63,321 nt of DNA from Ruminococcus sp. CAG:563 (GCA_000434915.1 FR882086.1:30822-94142); one strand, 5' to 3'; shown: positions 1 to 8,108, counted from the first letter of the stretch. A program made the numbers and translations. The notes: a model not told the origin generated them from the letters alone.

Positions 1-140
1 CTTTGCCACTTTATGGTTTAATTATATATTATTTTAACATTCCTGTCAAGTACCACAAAAAAATTTATATAGTGTGTATTTTTTTATGCATTAATTTTAT
101 AATATGGCGAGCATATTCTTGTAACAACGATCTTAAACAT

Positions 141-174
141 AAAAACTCCCACCCGTTCACTGAACGAGTGGGAG
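141..174 (-). terminator. Rho-independent terminator of pyrR-uraA
   Basis: On the minus strand a 14-bp stem (146-159 with 161-174, one wobble) is followed by a five-T run at 145-141. It lies 30 bases past the uraA stop, so it ends the pyrR-uraA transcript. The 1-140 stretch beyond it is AT-rich and I see no gene in it. Confidence 0.85.
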
Positions 175-203
175 TGATTTTATATCTTTTGTCTTTGCTT
201 GGC

Positions 204-1589
204 TTATGCCTTCTTACCTTTCTTTGAAAGGATTACGTTTGTGATGATACCGAGGATAAGTGCGCAAGCGATAGAAGTGAGCGTTACCTTGCCGAAGTTT
301 ACGGTAAGTCCGCCGATGCCGCAGATAAGGATAACCGCTACAACAAAGAGGTTCTTGTTGTCGTCAAGGTCAACCTTCTGGATCATCTTAAGTCCGCTGA
401 CTGCGATGAAGCCGTAGAGAGTGATGCAAACACCGCCCATTACGCAGTTCGGAATACTTGCAAGGAAGGTTACGAACGGTCCGAAGAAGGAGATGATCAT
501 GCACATGATTGCTGTGGCGAGAATCGTTACAACAGAAGCGTTACCGGTGATTGCTACGCAGCCGACCGACTCGCCGTATGTTGTGTTCGGGCAGCCGCCG
601 AAGATTGCGCCGAACATTGAACCGACACCGTCACCGAGAAGCGTTCTGTGAAGACCCGGCTCCTCAAGGAGATCCTGCTCAATGATTGAAGAAAGGTTCT
701 TGTGGTCTGCGATATGCTCTGCGAATACAACGAATGCAACGGGAACATAAGCAACTGCAACAGTTGCGAGATACTGAGCGTCGATTTCCTTAGCGCCCTT
801 TGCAGCCTCAAGGAATGTGAAATCGGGAACGGAGAACAACTTAAGGTCGTGGAAAACCGTGAAGTCGATAACCTGAAGTGCTGTGTTGTCTGTCTTGATA
901 CCGATTACGGTGAAGATTGCAGCGGCAACATAGCCTGCAAGGATACCGATAATGAACGGAATGAGCTTTGTCATCTTCTTGCCGTAAACCGAGCAGATAA
1001 CAACAGTAAAGAGAGTTATGAGTCCGCAGATAAGTGCAACATACGGACTTGCGGTTGATACGGACGAAACAACATCAACGATTTTGCCGTTTTCAACTGT
1101 CTGAGTTGTAACCTCGGTCATAACCTTACCGAGTGTGAGATCGCCGACTGCGTTGCCTGCGAGCGACAATCCGATGATTGAAACCGTCGGTCCGATAACA
1201 ACGGCAGGCATAAGCTTGTTGATCCATTTAACACCTGCAACCTTTACAGCGATTGCAATAACAACATAAACAAGTCCTGCGAAAAGAGCACCGATGATGA
1301 GACCAAAGTGTCCGGCTGACTCGGAAATCGCTCCTGCAAAGGCTGCAAGCATCGAACCGATGAAAGCGAATGATGAGCCGAGGAAAACAGGGCTTTTAAA
1401 CTTTGTGAAGAGAAGATAAACGATTGTGCCGACGCCCGCTCCGAAAAGAGCTGCCGACTGCGACATTCCGTTACCGATGATTGTCGGAACTGCGATTGTT
1501 GCCGCAAGAATGGCAAGAACCTGCTGGAAACCGAAAACGATAAGCTGACCGAATTTCGGTTTGTCTTTGACATTGTAAATAAGTTGCAT
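204..1589 (-). CDS. uraA: Uracil permease (NCS2 family)
   Basis: A 461-residue integral membrane protein of the nucleobase:cation symporter-2 family that takes up uracil for salvage. The sequence is hydrophobic throughout with about 14 predicted membrane segments, and it carries the family signature around NTTYGESVG (second half), the form typical of uracil rather than xanthine carriers. The start follows a GGAGG site by 8 bases. It is the second gene of a two-gene operon after pyrR, 53 bases downstream, and both should be controlled by the PyrR attenuator at 2184-2279. The family call is firm; uracil specificity follows from the motif and from the pyrR neighbour. It is also called pyrP in Bacillus. 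Confidence 0.93.
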   Translation of the reverse strand: MQLIYNVKDKPKFGQLIVFGFQQVLAILAATIAVPTIIGNGMSQSAALFGAGVGTIVYLLFTKFKSPVFLGSSFAFIGSMLAAFAGAISESAGHFGLIIGALFAGLVYVVIAIAVKVAGVKWINKLMPAVVIGPTVSIIGLSLAGNAVGDLTLGKVMTEVTTQTVENGKIVDVVSSVSTASPYVALICGLITLFTVVICSVYGKKMTKLIPFIIGILAGYVAAAIFTVIGIKTDNTALQVIDFTVFHDLKLFSVPDFTFLEAAKGAKEIDAQYLATVAVAYVPVAFVVFAEHIADHKNLSSIIEQDLLEEPGLHRTLLGDGVGSMFGAIFGGCPNTTYGESVGCVAITGNASVVTILATAIMCMIISFFGPFVTFLASIPNCVMGGVCITLYGFIAVSGLKMIQKVDLDDNKNLFVVAVILICGIGGLTVNFGKVTLTSIACALILGIITNVILSKKGKKA

Positions 1590-1642
1590 TTGATATACCT
1601 CCGTTTTTTTCCTTTATTTCAAACACGTTCGTGTTTAAATCC

Positions 1643-2173
1643 TTAATCCGTGAGCAAATCCACGCCTGTTTCTCCGTCGATACACTCAACCTTGACCGAT
1701 ACCGTCTCATTCCTTGAGGTTGGTATGCTCTTGCCGATATAGTCCGCCTTAAACGGCAGCTCACGATGGCCTCTGTCGATAAGCACGGCAAGCTGTATCT
1801 GCGACGGTCTGCCCATTGTGAAGATCGCTTCGATTGCCGCTCTGACCGTTCTGCCCGTGTATATAACGTCGTCAACCAGGACAATCTTTTTATCCGTGAC
1901 TTCAAACTGATTGTTTTCGGCATTATAGACCGGAGCATCACTCTCCTTAGTCAAGTCATCACGATAAAAATGTATATCCAAGGTTTGGAACGGGACGTCA
2001 ACGCCCTCAATCTTCATGATGTTGTCATGAATCATCTGTCCGAGGTAGATTCCCCTGCGCTTGATTCCGACAAGCACAATATTCTCGGTTCCCTTGTTTT
2101 TCTCGATTATTTCGTGTGAGATTCTCATTACAGCTCTTCCGAGAGCCGCTTCATCCATGATTTTTTTGTTCAT
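1643..2173 (-). CDS. pyrR: PyrR, pyrimidine operon regulator / uracil phosphoribosyltransferase
   Basis: A 176-residue bifunctional protein. In the family it binds pyr leader RNA when UMP is high and promotes termination, and has weak uracil phosphoribosyltransferase activity. The PRPP-binding loop VDDVIYTGRTVRA is clear, as are the N-terminal KIMDEAALGRAVMRI and the FRDDLTK region. I chose the ATG at 2173, preceded by a GGAGGC site; an in-frame start 51 bases upstream would lie inside the attenuator hairpin. It is the first gene of pyrR-uraA, and the leader just upstream shows mutually exclusive hairpins, so the gene is very likely autoregulated. Length and motifs are normal for the family. 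Confidence 0.95.
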   Translation of the reverse strand: MNKKIMDEAALGRAVMRISHEIIEKNKGTENIVLVGIKRRGIYLGQMIHDNIMKIEGVDVPFQTLDIHFYRDDLTKESDAPVYNAENNQFEVTDKKIVLVDDVIYTGRTVRAAIEAIFTMGRPSQIQLAVLIDRGHRELPFKADYIGKSIPTSRNETVSVKVECIDGETGVDLLTD

Positions 2174-2183
2174 GCGAGCCTCC

Positions 2184-2279
2184 GAAAAAAAGAAAATGCC
2201 CTGTCGCACAGTGCGACAAGACACAAAATTACATAAGTATATATGCAGACCCTGCTCTGCTTCATGTAAAATCTTGTCG
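2184..2279 (-). promoter_or_regulatory. PyrR-type transcription attenuator leader of pyrR-uraA
   Basis: The minus-strand leader can fold two ways. The terminator pairs 2212-2218 with 2202-2208 (7-bp GC-rich stem) and is followed by a T-rich run at 2191-2184. The alternative pairs 2272-2279 with 2214-2221 and 2264-2269 with 2229-2234, capped by a small hairpin at 2245-2260. The alternative fold uses bases 2214-2218 of the terminator, so the two exclude each other. The capping hairpin has a hexaloop, as in PyrR-binding loops, but its loop sequence is not a perfect match to the usual consensus. PyrR control is inferred from this architecture and the adjacent pyrR. Confidence 0.75.
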
Positions 2280-2312
2280 GCATCACTGTACCGCTCTTAA
2301 AGAGTTCGATTT

Positions 2313-2341
2313 ATTTTATACCAGAAAGTATGATTTGTCAA
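2313..2341 (-). promoter_or_regulatory. Sigma-A promoter of pyrR-uraA
   Basis: TTGACA (2341-2336), a 17-base spacer and TAAAAT (2318-2313) on the minus strand. Transcription would begin near 2306, giving a leader of about 130 bases that contains the attenuator. Confidence 0.8.
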
Positions 2342-2378
2342 TCACTTATTTATAATTTGTTCACATTTTACGGTTTAT

Positions 2379-2412
2379 ACAAAAAAACAGACCTTGAATA
2401 AATCATTCAAGG
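2379..2412 (-). terminator. Terminator of the exonuclease gene
   Basis: An 8-bp stem (2405-2412 with 2392-2399) overlaps the last codons and stop of the upstream exonuclease gene and is followed on the minus strand by TCTG and seven T's (2387-2381). Confidence 0.75.
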
Positions 2413-3278
2413 CCATTTTGTATAAGCATCGGCGGTTCATCATCTTTGATAAGAGTAACCGTTTTTCTTGTATCGAGACAATCAAAATATTTTTTAAAAC
2501 GAACGGCAACACGAACCTGCTTGCCGCATTGAGGGCAAACGTATGTTGCTCGGAAATACTGATTGGAATAACGCCAATTCTTTATGATTTTACCCTTAAC
2601 ACCGCATTCCTCACAGGTATAGTTGAGCAAGCTTTTATCAACAAGAGGGCTGTTGATATTGCTGATCGCATGAGGCTTGAAGAAAAGCCTTTCATAAAAC
2701 GTATTATCGCACGGCTGAATGTATCTTTCAAAATCATCGTCACGGACACGTCTGAAACATTCGGCGGTCAGCAAGCTGTCATCCAACGCTCTGTGGTGAG
2801 AAAAGCTGTTTGGATCCATTCCAACGTCCTCGGCCGCATTAAAAAGACCAAGCTGCTTATCAACCGGGATATTCCTTTTAATCTGAAAATATCGCTGAAC
2901 ATCCGTGTAGTTTGACAAAAAAGGAACAGTCTCTCGACCCGTAAGAAGACGAAAATTTTCAATAATAACCCGGATATCACTATTGCCCCATGTCAGAATA
3001 ACGTTCTCCCTGTTTCCTATCCAGTCCTCGAACTTTTTCATCACCGCTTCAAACGGCTCACCGCTTCGCATATCGTCGTTTGTGATATGAGTCAACTTTT
3101 TAATATTACTGCGTATTTTTTTGCCTATTCTCGATTTGACGAAGCAGGAAAATTCGCTGATTTCTTCAAGCTCCTCGTTAAGCATAACTGCACCGACCTC
3201 GATAATCTCGTTCATGAAGCTCTTTGTTCGGTGAACAAAAGCATTGTTCCACTCAAGGTCCATTATAATGTAATACAT
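2403..3278 (-). CDS. DEDDh 3'-5' exonuclease with C-terminal zinc ribbon
   Basis: A 291-residue protein with a DnaQ/KapD-like exonuclease fold. The metal-binding pattern is visible: DLEW near residue 7 (first D and E), a central NSDIRV segment, and HHRALDDSLLTAE near residue 160 giving the catalytic H and final D. The C-terminal third has two Cys pairs (CEECG and CPQCG) about 25 residues apart, a zinc ribbon that may bind nucleic acid. The ATG at 3278 has an ideal GGAG site 5 bases upstream; an ATG 15 bases earlier has none. It stands alone with its own terminator. Substrate is unknown; an RNA or single-strand DNA exonuclease is likely. Confidence 0.8.
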   Translation of the reverse strand: MYYIIMDLEWNNAFVHRTKSFMNEIIEVGAVMLNEELEEISEFSCFVKSRIGKKIRSNIKKLTHITNDDMRSGEPFEAVMKKFEDWIGNRENVILTWGNSDIRVIIENFRLLTGRETVPFLSNYTDVQRYFQIKRNIPVDKQLGLFNAAEDVGMDPNSFSHHRALDDSLLTAECFRRVRDDDFERYIQPCDNTFYERLFFKPHAISNINSPLVDKSLLNYTCEECGVKGKIIKNWRYSNQYFRATYVCPQCGKQVRVAVRFKKYFDCLDTRKTVTLIKDDEPPMLIQNGLE

Positions 3279-3377
3279 TATGTCTCCTTTCATATTCCCT
3301 TAGATTAAAGTATAACCTATAACCGACTATATTTCAAGGAAAAAGAGAAAATGATTCCATAAGTTTTTATAAAACCC

Positions 3378-3406
3378 TTTACAAAGGGAAAAAAGTATGA
3401 TAGAAT
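3378..3406 (+). promoter_or_regulatory. Promoter of tRNA-Val
   Basis: TTTACA (3378-3383), 17 bases, TAGAAT (3401-3406), ending 11 bases before the mature 5' end of the tRNA. This indicates a dedicated promoter with almost no 5' leader. Confidence 0.75.
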
Positions 3407-3417
3407 ATCTCTGCTTT

Positions 3418-3494
3418 GAGGGTGTAGCTCAGTTGGTTAGAGTACTTGCTTGACATGCAAGGGGTCGATGGTTCAAATCCATTCATCCTCACCA
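3418..3494 (+). tRNA. tRNA-Val (anticodon GAC)
   Basis: A full cloverleaf can be drawn: acceptor GAGGGTG pairs with CATCCTC (one G-U), D arm GCTC/GAGT, anticodon stem CTTGC/GCAAG with loop TTGACAT giving anticodon GAC (valine GUC/GUU codons), a short variable loop and a T arm around TTCAAAT. The 3' CCA is encoded at 3492-3494. It is a single tRNA gene with its own promoter and terminator. Confidence 0.93.
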
Positions 3495-3499
3495 GAGTA

Positions 3500-3532
3500 A
3501 AGTCCTGTTCTTCGGAGCGGGACTTTTTATTT
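3500..3532 (+). terminator. UUCG-loop terminator after tRNA-Val
   Basis: A 9-bp stem (3502-3510 with 3515-3523, three G-U pairs) is closed by a TTCG tetraloop and followed by TTTTTATTTT. Confidence 0.88.
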
Positions 3533-3554
3533 TGATTTGTCTTTTAAGCTAAAT

Positions 3555-3583
3555 TTGCCTAATTTGATTGTTTATGCTATAAT
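3555..3583 (+). promoter_or_regulatory. Promoter of the GT32 gene
   Basis: TTGCCT (3555-3560), 17 bases, TATAAT (3578-3583). The ATG follows 21 bases later behind a GGAGGTGA ribosome binding site, so the 5' leader is very short. Confidence 0.7.
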
Positions 3584-3604
3584 ACTTTTTACGGAGGTGA
3601 CCGA

Positions 3605-4297
3605 ATGATTCCCAAAAAGATTCACTATTGCTGGTTCGGCGGCGGTGAAAAGCCGAAATCCGTTAAAAAATGCATAGCAAGCTGGAAAAAATTCTGCCCG
3701 GATTATGAAATTATCGAATGGAATGAGAGTAACTACGACGTTAATTCAACGGGCTATACCAAGATGTGCGCCGAAGAAAAGAAATATGCCTTTCTCAGCG
3801 ATTTTGCCCGACTTGAAATAATTGAAAAAAACGGCGGAATATATTTCGACACCGATGTTGAGCTTATTAAAAATATTGATTTTCTTCTTGACAATGACGC
3901 ATTTTTCGGTCTGGAAAACCCCGATTACGTCGCAACGGGACTCGGCTTCGGGTCTGTTGCTCATGGGGAAGCCATTACCGCAATGGTTAAAGAATATGAG
4001 CCTTACCTTGACGGAAAGAGAGGCACGGTTACCTGTCCCCGGCTCAATACGGACGCCCTGCTTCGCCATGGATTGAAGCTTGACGGAAAAATGCAGACCG
4101 TTGCAGGTGCACTGATTCTCCCGAGCGACTACATGAATCCTTACGGCAGCAACACGGGAATCATGAGCAAAACGGAAAACACATTTTCTATTCACTGGTA
4201 TTCGGGAAGCTGGATGTCACAGACGCAGCGTATGAAATCAAAAATCACAAAACCGATTCACAGAATATTCGGAGTGAATTTTTTGAAGAAAAATTAA
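3605..4297 (+). CDS. GT32-type glycosyltransferase (capsule/polysaccharide sugar transferase)
   Basis: A 230-residue protein beginning IPKKIHYCWFGG, the N-terminal signature of the Gly_transf_sug (GT32) family that includes polysaccharide mannosyl/galactosyl transferases. The sugar-nucleotide motif DTD is seen in YFDTDVEL near residue 83. The gene has its own promoter and a terminator that is shared with the convergent gene. There are no membrane segments, so it probably acts at the cytoplasmic face on a lipid-linked or capsular acceptor. It is a lone gene, not in a capsule locus, so donor and acceptor are unknown. Confidence 0.85.
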   Translation: MIPKKIHYCWFGGGEKPKSVKKCIASWKKFCPDYEIIEWNESNYDVNSTGYTKMCAEEKKYAFLSDFARLEIIEKNGGIYFDTDVELIKNIDFLLDNDAFFGLENPDYVATGLGFGSVAHGEAITAMVKEYEPYLDGKRGTVTCPRLNTDALLRHGLKLDGKMQTVAGALILPSDYMNPYGSNTGIMSKTENTFSIHWYSGSWMSQTQRMKSKITKPIHRIFGVNFLKKN

Positions 4298-4330
4298 AAA
4301 AGCGTGGCCAATCGGTCACGCTTTCTTTAT
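4296..4330. terminator. Bidirectional terminator between convergent genes
   Basis: A 9-bp stem AGCGTGGCC/GGTCACGCT (4301-4309 with 4314-4322) is flanked by A's on the left and a T-rich run on the right, so it can act on the GT32 gene (+) and on the convergent Big-domain gene (-). Confidence 0.8.
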
Positions 4331-4338
4331 TATTCAAC

Positions 4339-5244
4339 TTAGGCAATGAGGTCGCTCATATCCATTGATTTGAAGCCCTCAAGCAACACACCGATAATTC
4401 TTTTGACCGAGGTATCCTCGACAGTTACCGTCATCTGTGTTGACTTGCCCTCTGTGTTAATTGCAGTGATTACTGCCGTACCGCCGGAAACGCCCTCAAT
4501 AAGGCCGTCGCTGCTTACAACGGCAACATGATCATCGGAGGAAGTCCAGCTTGCTATTTTCTTTCCGCCGTTAACGGTCGGTGTGTAGGTCTCCATATAT
4601 GAAAGAGCGACATTCTTTTCCGCAAATTCATATGGAATAACCTTTGGTTTTGCCTTCTTTGCAACAGTTTTTTTCGCTTTTTTCTTCACAGCGGCGGCAC
4701 TTGAGGTCGACCTGTAAAGAGAAACACCATAGGTTACATCAGTAATATATTGATAGGTGATGTAATGCACGGTGCAGAGATACGGCTCAACATAGTTACT
4801 GTCAAAAACGTAGAAGCCGTTTTCATCGCACGAAATGAAAATTGACGAATGCTGCGAATATGCGGTTGCCCACTGAATATAGTCGCCCGAAGCGGCTTTA
4901 TGCATGATGTTATAAAAATCCCGGTAGCCCGCTGAGCTGAGTCTTGCAAGCTCAGTTGCCTTTCGAGGAGTCGGAACATAATAGCTGTAAGCACCCGAAT
5001 TGTAAGCACCTACGCCGCCGTTGCCGTAAAGCTCATTGAACATCATATCGGCAAAGCCCTTGCATGTAGTTGCCGTTCTGAACGAACCTGTCCAATAAAC
5101 GCCATCCCACTCATTGATAAGCTGCTGGAGCTTCGCATTCGTACAATTATATCCCTTTGCACTCGCCGTGTTAAATGAGGCGATTGTAAGGATAGTAACT
5201 ATTGCCAAAAGAACCGGCATTATTTTTTTAATTATTGTCTTCAT
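4339..5244 (-). CDS. Secreted protein with C-terminal Big (Ig-like) domain
   Basis: A 301-residue exported protein. Residues 1-30 form a signal peptide (MKTIIKKIMP, a hydrophobic core, then ASA). A globular region follows (about 31-185) with a Cys and several aromatic residues (WDGVYWTGSF, TCKGFADMM, HSSIFIS) that resembles a secreted papain-like/NlpC-type fold, though I cannot assign a catalytic triad. Next come a Lys-rich linker (about 190-210) and a Big domain (about 215-285, with WTSSDDHVAVVSSDG and VSGGTAVITA). No LPXTG motif is seen. The ATG at 5244 has an AGGAG site and lies behind the strong promoter at 5284-5312. A role in the cell wall or in attachment is inference. Confidence 0.75.
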   Translation of the reverse strand: MKTIIKKIMPVLLAIVTILTIASFNTASAKGYNCTNAKLQQLINEWDGVYWTGSFRTATTCKGFADMMFNELYGNGGVGAYNSGAYSYYVPTPRKATELARLSSAGYRDFYNIMHKAASGDYIQWATAYSQHSSIFISCDENGFYVFDSNYVEPYLCTVHYITYQYITDVTYGVSLYRSTSSAAAVKKKAKKTVAKKAKPKVIPYEFAEKNVALSYMETYTPTVNGGKKIASWTSSDDHVAVVSSDGLIEGVSGGTAVITAINTEGKSTQMTVTVEDTSVKRIIGVLLEGFKSMDMSDLIA

Positions 5245-5283
5245 AAAATAACTCCTGTCGGTAGTTTTTGCACAACGGACAGG

Positions 5284-5312
5284 AGTATAACACAAAAAGT
5301 TACAAAAGTCAA
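5284..5312 (-). promoter_or_regulatory. Promoter of the secreted Big-domain gene
   Basis: TTGACT (5312-5307), 17 bases, TATACT (5289-5284) on the minus strand. The rest of the upstream gap to 5486 is AT-rich with several direct AGTTACAAA repeats (5298-5306 and around 5452-5470). These could be binding sites for an unknown regulator. Confidence 0.78.
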
Positions 5313-5486
5313 ATTTTGAACGCCCAAAAATGTGATTTCAAGTCCATATTTATGGCCTGTTGCAGTCAAAATCAGCTAATTTATTGTATATAATGCTATA
5401 AAACTATATTCTAATTTGCTCATTAGACGTCATATTTGACAAATTTGAAAAAGTTACAAAAAGTTACAAATTGTAATCGTTTTATC

Positions 5487-6005
5487 TTAGATAATCTTTA
5501 TATAGTCTGCCTTTCTCGGTGCGGCTTCTCTCGGCTCAACAGCGGGATATCCAAGAGCAATCGAGCCTACGCCCCGAAGTGTTTCCGGCAAGCCCCATTC
5601 ACGAAGCAAAGCTTTTCCCTCTTCGCTATCAAAGATTTCACGTTCACGATGAACCCAAACAGAACCAAGACCCTCAGCCTCGGCGGCAAGCATGAGATTT
5701 TCGAGCACGCAGCTTCCGTCCTCAACAAAGGTATTGGCATTTCCGTCCGCAAGCACAAGAACAATCACCGGTGCGCCGTAATACGGGTCGCTGTCCGTAC
5801 CCATGATTGCTGCATTGAGTGCTGAAATTTTATCTCTTGTTGCCTTATCCTTTATTGCGATAATCTGCGGCGACTGCTTCCCACGGCCTGTCGGTGCATA
5901 TGTGCCGGCCTCAAGAATTCTCGCAAGCTTATCGGCAGGAATTTCGTCACTATTGTATCCTCTGATGCTTCTTCGTGCCTTAACAATACTGTAAAAATCT
6001 TTCAT
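5487..6005 (-). CDS. Nitroreductase-family flavoprotein
   Basis: A 172-residue FMN-dependent oxidoreductase of the nitroreductase superfamily. The N-terminal signature KARRSIRGYNSDEIP (phosphate/FMN binding), the APTGRGKQSPQ segment and the C-terminal LGYPAVEP support this. Such proteins reduce nitro or quinone compounds using NAD(P)H. The ATG at 6005 follows a GGAGG site; an upstream in-frame extension has no ribosome binding site. TTGACA is present at 6055-6050, but a matching -10 is weak. Physiological substrate is unknown. Confidence 0.88.
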   Translation of the reverse strand: MKDFYSIVKARRSIRGYNSDEIPADKLARILEAGTYAPTGRGKQSPQIIAIKDKATRDKISALNAAIMGTDSDPYYGAPVIVLVLADGNANTFVEDGSCVLENLMLAAEAEGLGSVWVHREREIFDSEEGKALLREWGLPETLRGVGSIALGYPAVEPREAAPRKADYIKII

Positions 6006-6062
6006 AAATATACCTCCATTCTTTTTTCTGTATACAATTATAACACAAATGTCAAGAAAGTA

Positions 6063-6092
6063 TTGATTTCCGTTGTTTAAAAATGGTATAAT
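6063..6092 (+). promoter_or_regulatory. Promoter of the metallophosphoesterase gene
   Basis: TTGATT (6063-6068), 18 bases, TATAAT (6087-6092), 50 bases before the ATG at 6142. Confidence 0.65.
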
Positions 6093-6141
6093 ATTTTTGG
6101 TATCAGCGGATACACAAATTTTTAAAATTCGGAGGAAAAAT

Positions 6142-7512
6142 ATGATAGTCAATTTCATGCAAAAGCTTATTGCGCTCATTCTTTCGGCCCTCATTTCTGC
6201 CGGAATAATTGCTCCCGTTCCGTTTCCGTCAGACGGAGTTAAGGCAAATGCAAACTTTATTTTTACAAGAGAAGAGGCCGGTTCTGCCGAAGGTACGGCA
6301 ATGGTTACGGCAAACTTTGACGCAACCTATGAGCTTTACTGGGGCGACGCACAGGGCAACAAGCTTACCACAAGCTCCCCAAGCGGCAAAACTGTTCCTT
6401 ACAGCTGGTTCGCTCAGGTTGACGTAAAGAAAGGTAAAGGCGAGCACGAGACAAATTCTTTCCTTGCAATTCCCGACGGTGCGGAAACCATACTTCTCTA
6501 TTATCAGGATCAGCTCCTCGATACGGACAAAATCCCTGAAGAAAACATTCCCGATTATGGCGATATGACCTACAGCTTCGGCTCGCTTAGCGACGTTCAC
6601 TTTGGAAGATACTTTGACGACGAAGGCAACGACTGGTCAGACACCTCCTATCCTCAGGCACTTAACTTCCTCGACGATATGGGTGTTTCAATCGTAGGCG
6701 TTTCCGGAGATCTTTCATATGAGGGCGAAACTTCCTCGTATGAATCTTTCCATAAGTACAATGATCAGCACGATTTCAACATCTTTGCCTGTAAGGGTAA
6801 CCATGACTGCAGAGATAAGTTTAACTACGATTCATGGAAAGCAAACGTTAATGTCGGCGTATTTTCCGACAACAAGCCGGACGGTGTTCTGGATGTAGCC
6901 GATAACGGATATGATTTCGTTTATTCAGGCGAAGAAACTAATGGCGATGTATTCATTTTCTTTAGCCAGGTTAAAGACGCTTATGTTCCGTTTGTTCAGA
7001 TCGTAACTGACGAACAGCAGGATTGGCTTGAGGCAATGCTTGAAAAATACAAGGACAAGAGAGTTTACCTCTATTTCCACACCTTCCTCAATGCTCCCAA
7101 AGGCAACCCGTTCCTCGGCGAGGGCAACATATACAACGATTGGGGTTTCTTCTATACGATCCCCTACTTTAAAGGCAACAAGGACGAAAGACGTTTTAGA
7201 AAGCTTCTTGAGAAGTATCATAACGTTGTATTCTTCAACGGCCATTCTCATTGGGCATATCATATGGAATGCTACAACCCCGACCTCAATATCTCGGACT
7301 ATGACGGCACAACTGCAACAATGGTTCATGTTTCCAGTGCAGGAGCACCGAGAACCACAAGCTTCACTCATCCGACGAAAAAATCAAATCCCGGCACAAT
7401 GTCAGAGGGTATTTACGTTCAGGCCTATAAGGATTGCATCATCACAAACGGTTGCGACTTTGTAAACGGTCAGTTCCTTGCTTATGCAATTTATAAGATT
7501 GATAACAAATAA
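6142..7512 (+). CDS. Secreted calcineurin-like metallophosphoesterase
   Basis: A 456-residue exported phosphoesterase. Residues 1-30 form a signal peptide (MIVNFMQK and a hydrophobic core). The two-metal site of the family can be traced in order: SDVHFG (about residue 150), GDLSYEG (about 190), GNHDCRD (about 215) and GHSHWAYH near the C-terminal end. An N-terminal beta-rich region precedes the catalytic domain. I chose the ATG at 6142 because of the GGAGGAAAAAT site directly upstream. It is monocistronic with its own promoter and strong terminator. Likely hydrolyses extracellular phosphate esters; substrate unknown. Confidence 0.88.
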   Translation: MIVNFMQKLIALILSALISAGIIAPVPFPSDGVKANANFIFTREEAGSAEGTAMVTANFDATYELYWGDAQGNKLTTSSPSGKTVPYSWFAQVDVKKGKGEHETNSFLAIPDGAETILLYYQDQLLDTDKIPEENIPDYGDMTYSFGSLSDVHFGRYFDDEGNDWSDTSYPQALNFLDDMGVSIVGVSGDLSYEGETSSYESFHKYNDQHDFNIFACKGNHDCRDKFNYDSWKANVNVGVFSDNKPDGVLDVADNGYDFVYSGEETNGDVFIFFSQVKDAYVPFVQIVTDEQQDWLEAMLEKYKDKRVYLYFHTFLNAPKGNPFLGEGNIYNDWGFFYTIPYFKGNKDERRFRKLLEKYHNVVFFNGHSHWAYHMECYNPDLNISDYDGTTATMVHVSSAGAPRTTSFTHPTKKSNPGTMSEGIYVQAYKDCIITNGCDFVNGQFLAYAIYKIDNK

Positions 7513-7530
7513 ACCTAAACAATAACAGCT

Positions 7531-7572
7531 ACACCTCGGAGATGTTTTATTCAAATCTCCGAGGTGTTTTTT
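7531..7572 (+). terminator. Terminator of the metallophosphoesterase gene
   Basis: A 13-bp perfect stem (ACACCTCGGAGAT with its complement, 7531-7543 and 7554-7566) is followed by TTTTTTA. Confidence 0.9.
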
Positions 7573-7573
7573 A

Positions 7574-7606
7574 CATAAAATAAGACTGCCGGAATACGAC
7601 AGTCTT
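7574..7606 (-). terminator. Probable terminator of the 21 kb surface-protein cluster
   Basis: On the minus strand an AAGACTG/CAGTCTT stem (7606-7600 with 7588-7582, plus some inner pairing) is followed by ATTTTATG. It lies 13 bases after the last gene of the cluster. The T-run is imperfect, so confidence is moderate. Confidence 0.6.
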
Positions 7607-7619
7607 GAAAATATTCATT

Positions 7620-8108
7620 TTATCCGACCGTTACAGTCACAACTCCGGTAACTTCACCTTTCAAATCGCCGTTTTGATACGCCTGCGCCGAGTATGAGCA
7701 ATTATATTCGCCCGCCTTAACCACAGTCGAAAGCTTATCTTTTTCAAGGCACTGTCCGGGTTTAATCATCGGCGAAGTGTATATCATCTCGCCGTCATCC
7801 TTATAGATAACAAATTTAATATCATACTGACAGCTTTCGGGATTCTCCAGCATCACATTGCCAAGCGAATAGCTGTTTTCAAACATAATACGTTTGTTTA
7901 TCAAATAGCGTATCTCGCCCTCCGGAACGCTTGTTATGTGTGCATCCGCTTCAACTCCGGCCAGAATCCCGTTGCTGACCTTTCCGCCGCCCGCAAGAGA
8001 AAGCCTTATGCGAGGCGCACTGCCGGTCAAAGCAACCACACACAACACAAACGCTATCACGGCAAAAACAGCCATCAATATTGATTTTTTTGATTTATTT
8101 TTCGCCAT
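7620..8108 (-). CDS. Membrane-anchored beta-domain protein (last gene of cluster)
   Basis: A 162-residue protein of unknown family: a short Lys-rich cytoplasmic start, one membrane segment (about residues 8-28), then an extracellular domain predicted to be all-beta. Its second half (MIYTSPMIKPGQ, then an AGEYNCSYSAQAY segment and a terminal VTVTVG) parallels the C-terminus of the preceding gene product (VLYRSLGLEPGR, SYGIHDVKVAVNAY, IKIAVG), so the two share a domain. The ATG at 8108 overlaps the upstream gene by 14 bases, suggesting coupled translation. I do not recognise a named function; the context suggests an anchor or accessory for the surface structure made by this cluster. Confidence 0.7.
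   Translation of the reverse strand: MAKNKSKKSILMAVFAVIAFVLCVVALTGSAPRIRLSLAGGGKVSNGILAGVEADAHITSVPEGEIRYLINKRIMFENSYSLGNVMLENPESCQYDIKFVIYKDDGEMIYTSPMIKPGQCLEKDKLSTVVKAGEYNCSYSAQAYQNGDLKGEVTGVVTVTVG

Noticed and set aside
3..227. A plus-strand frame of 74 codons at the window start
   Set aside because: It runs through the pyrR-uraA terminator into the antisense of uraA; it lacks a ribosome binding site and is AT-rich noise.
1621..1636. AAACACG/CGTGTTT palindrome between pyrR and uraA as a terminator or operator
   Set aside because: Short, no T-run, and it sits inside the operon; it could have a minor effect, but I see no support for it.
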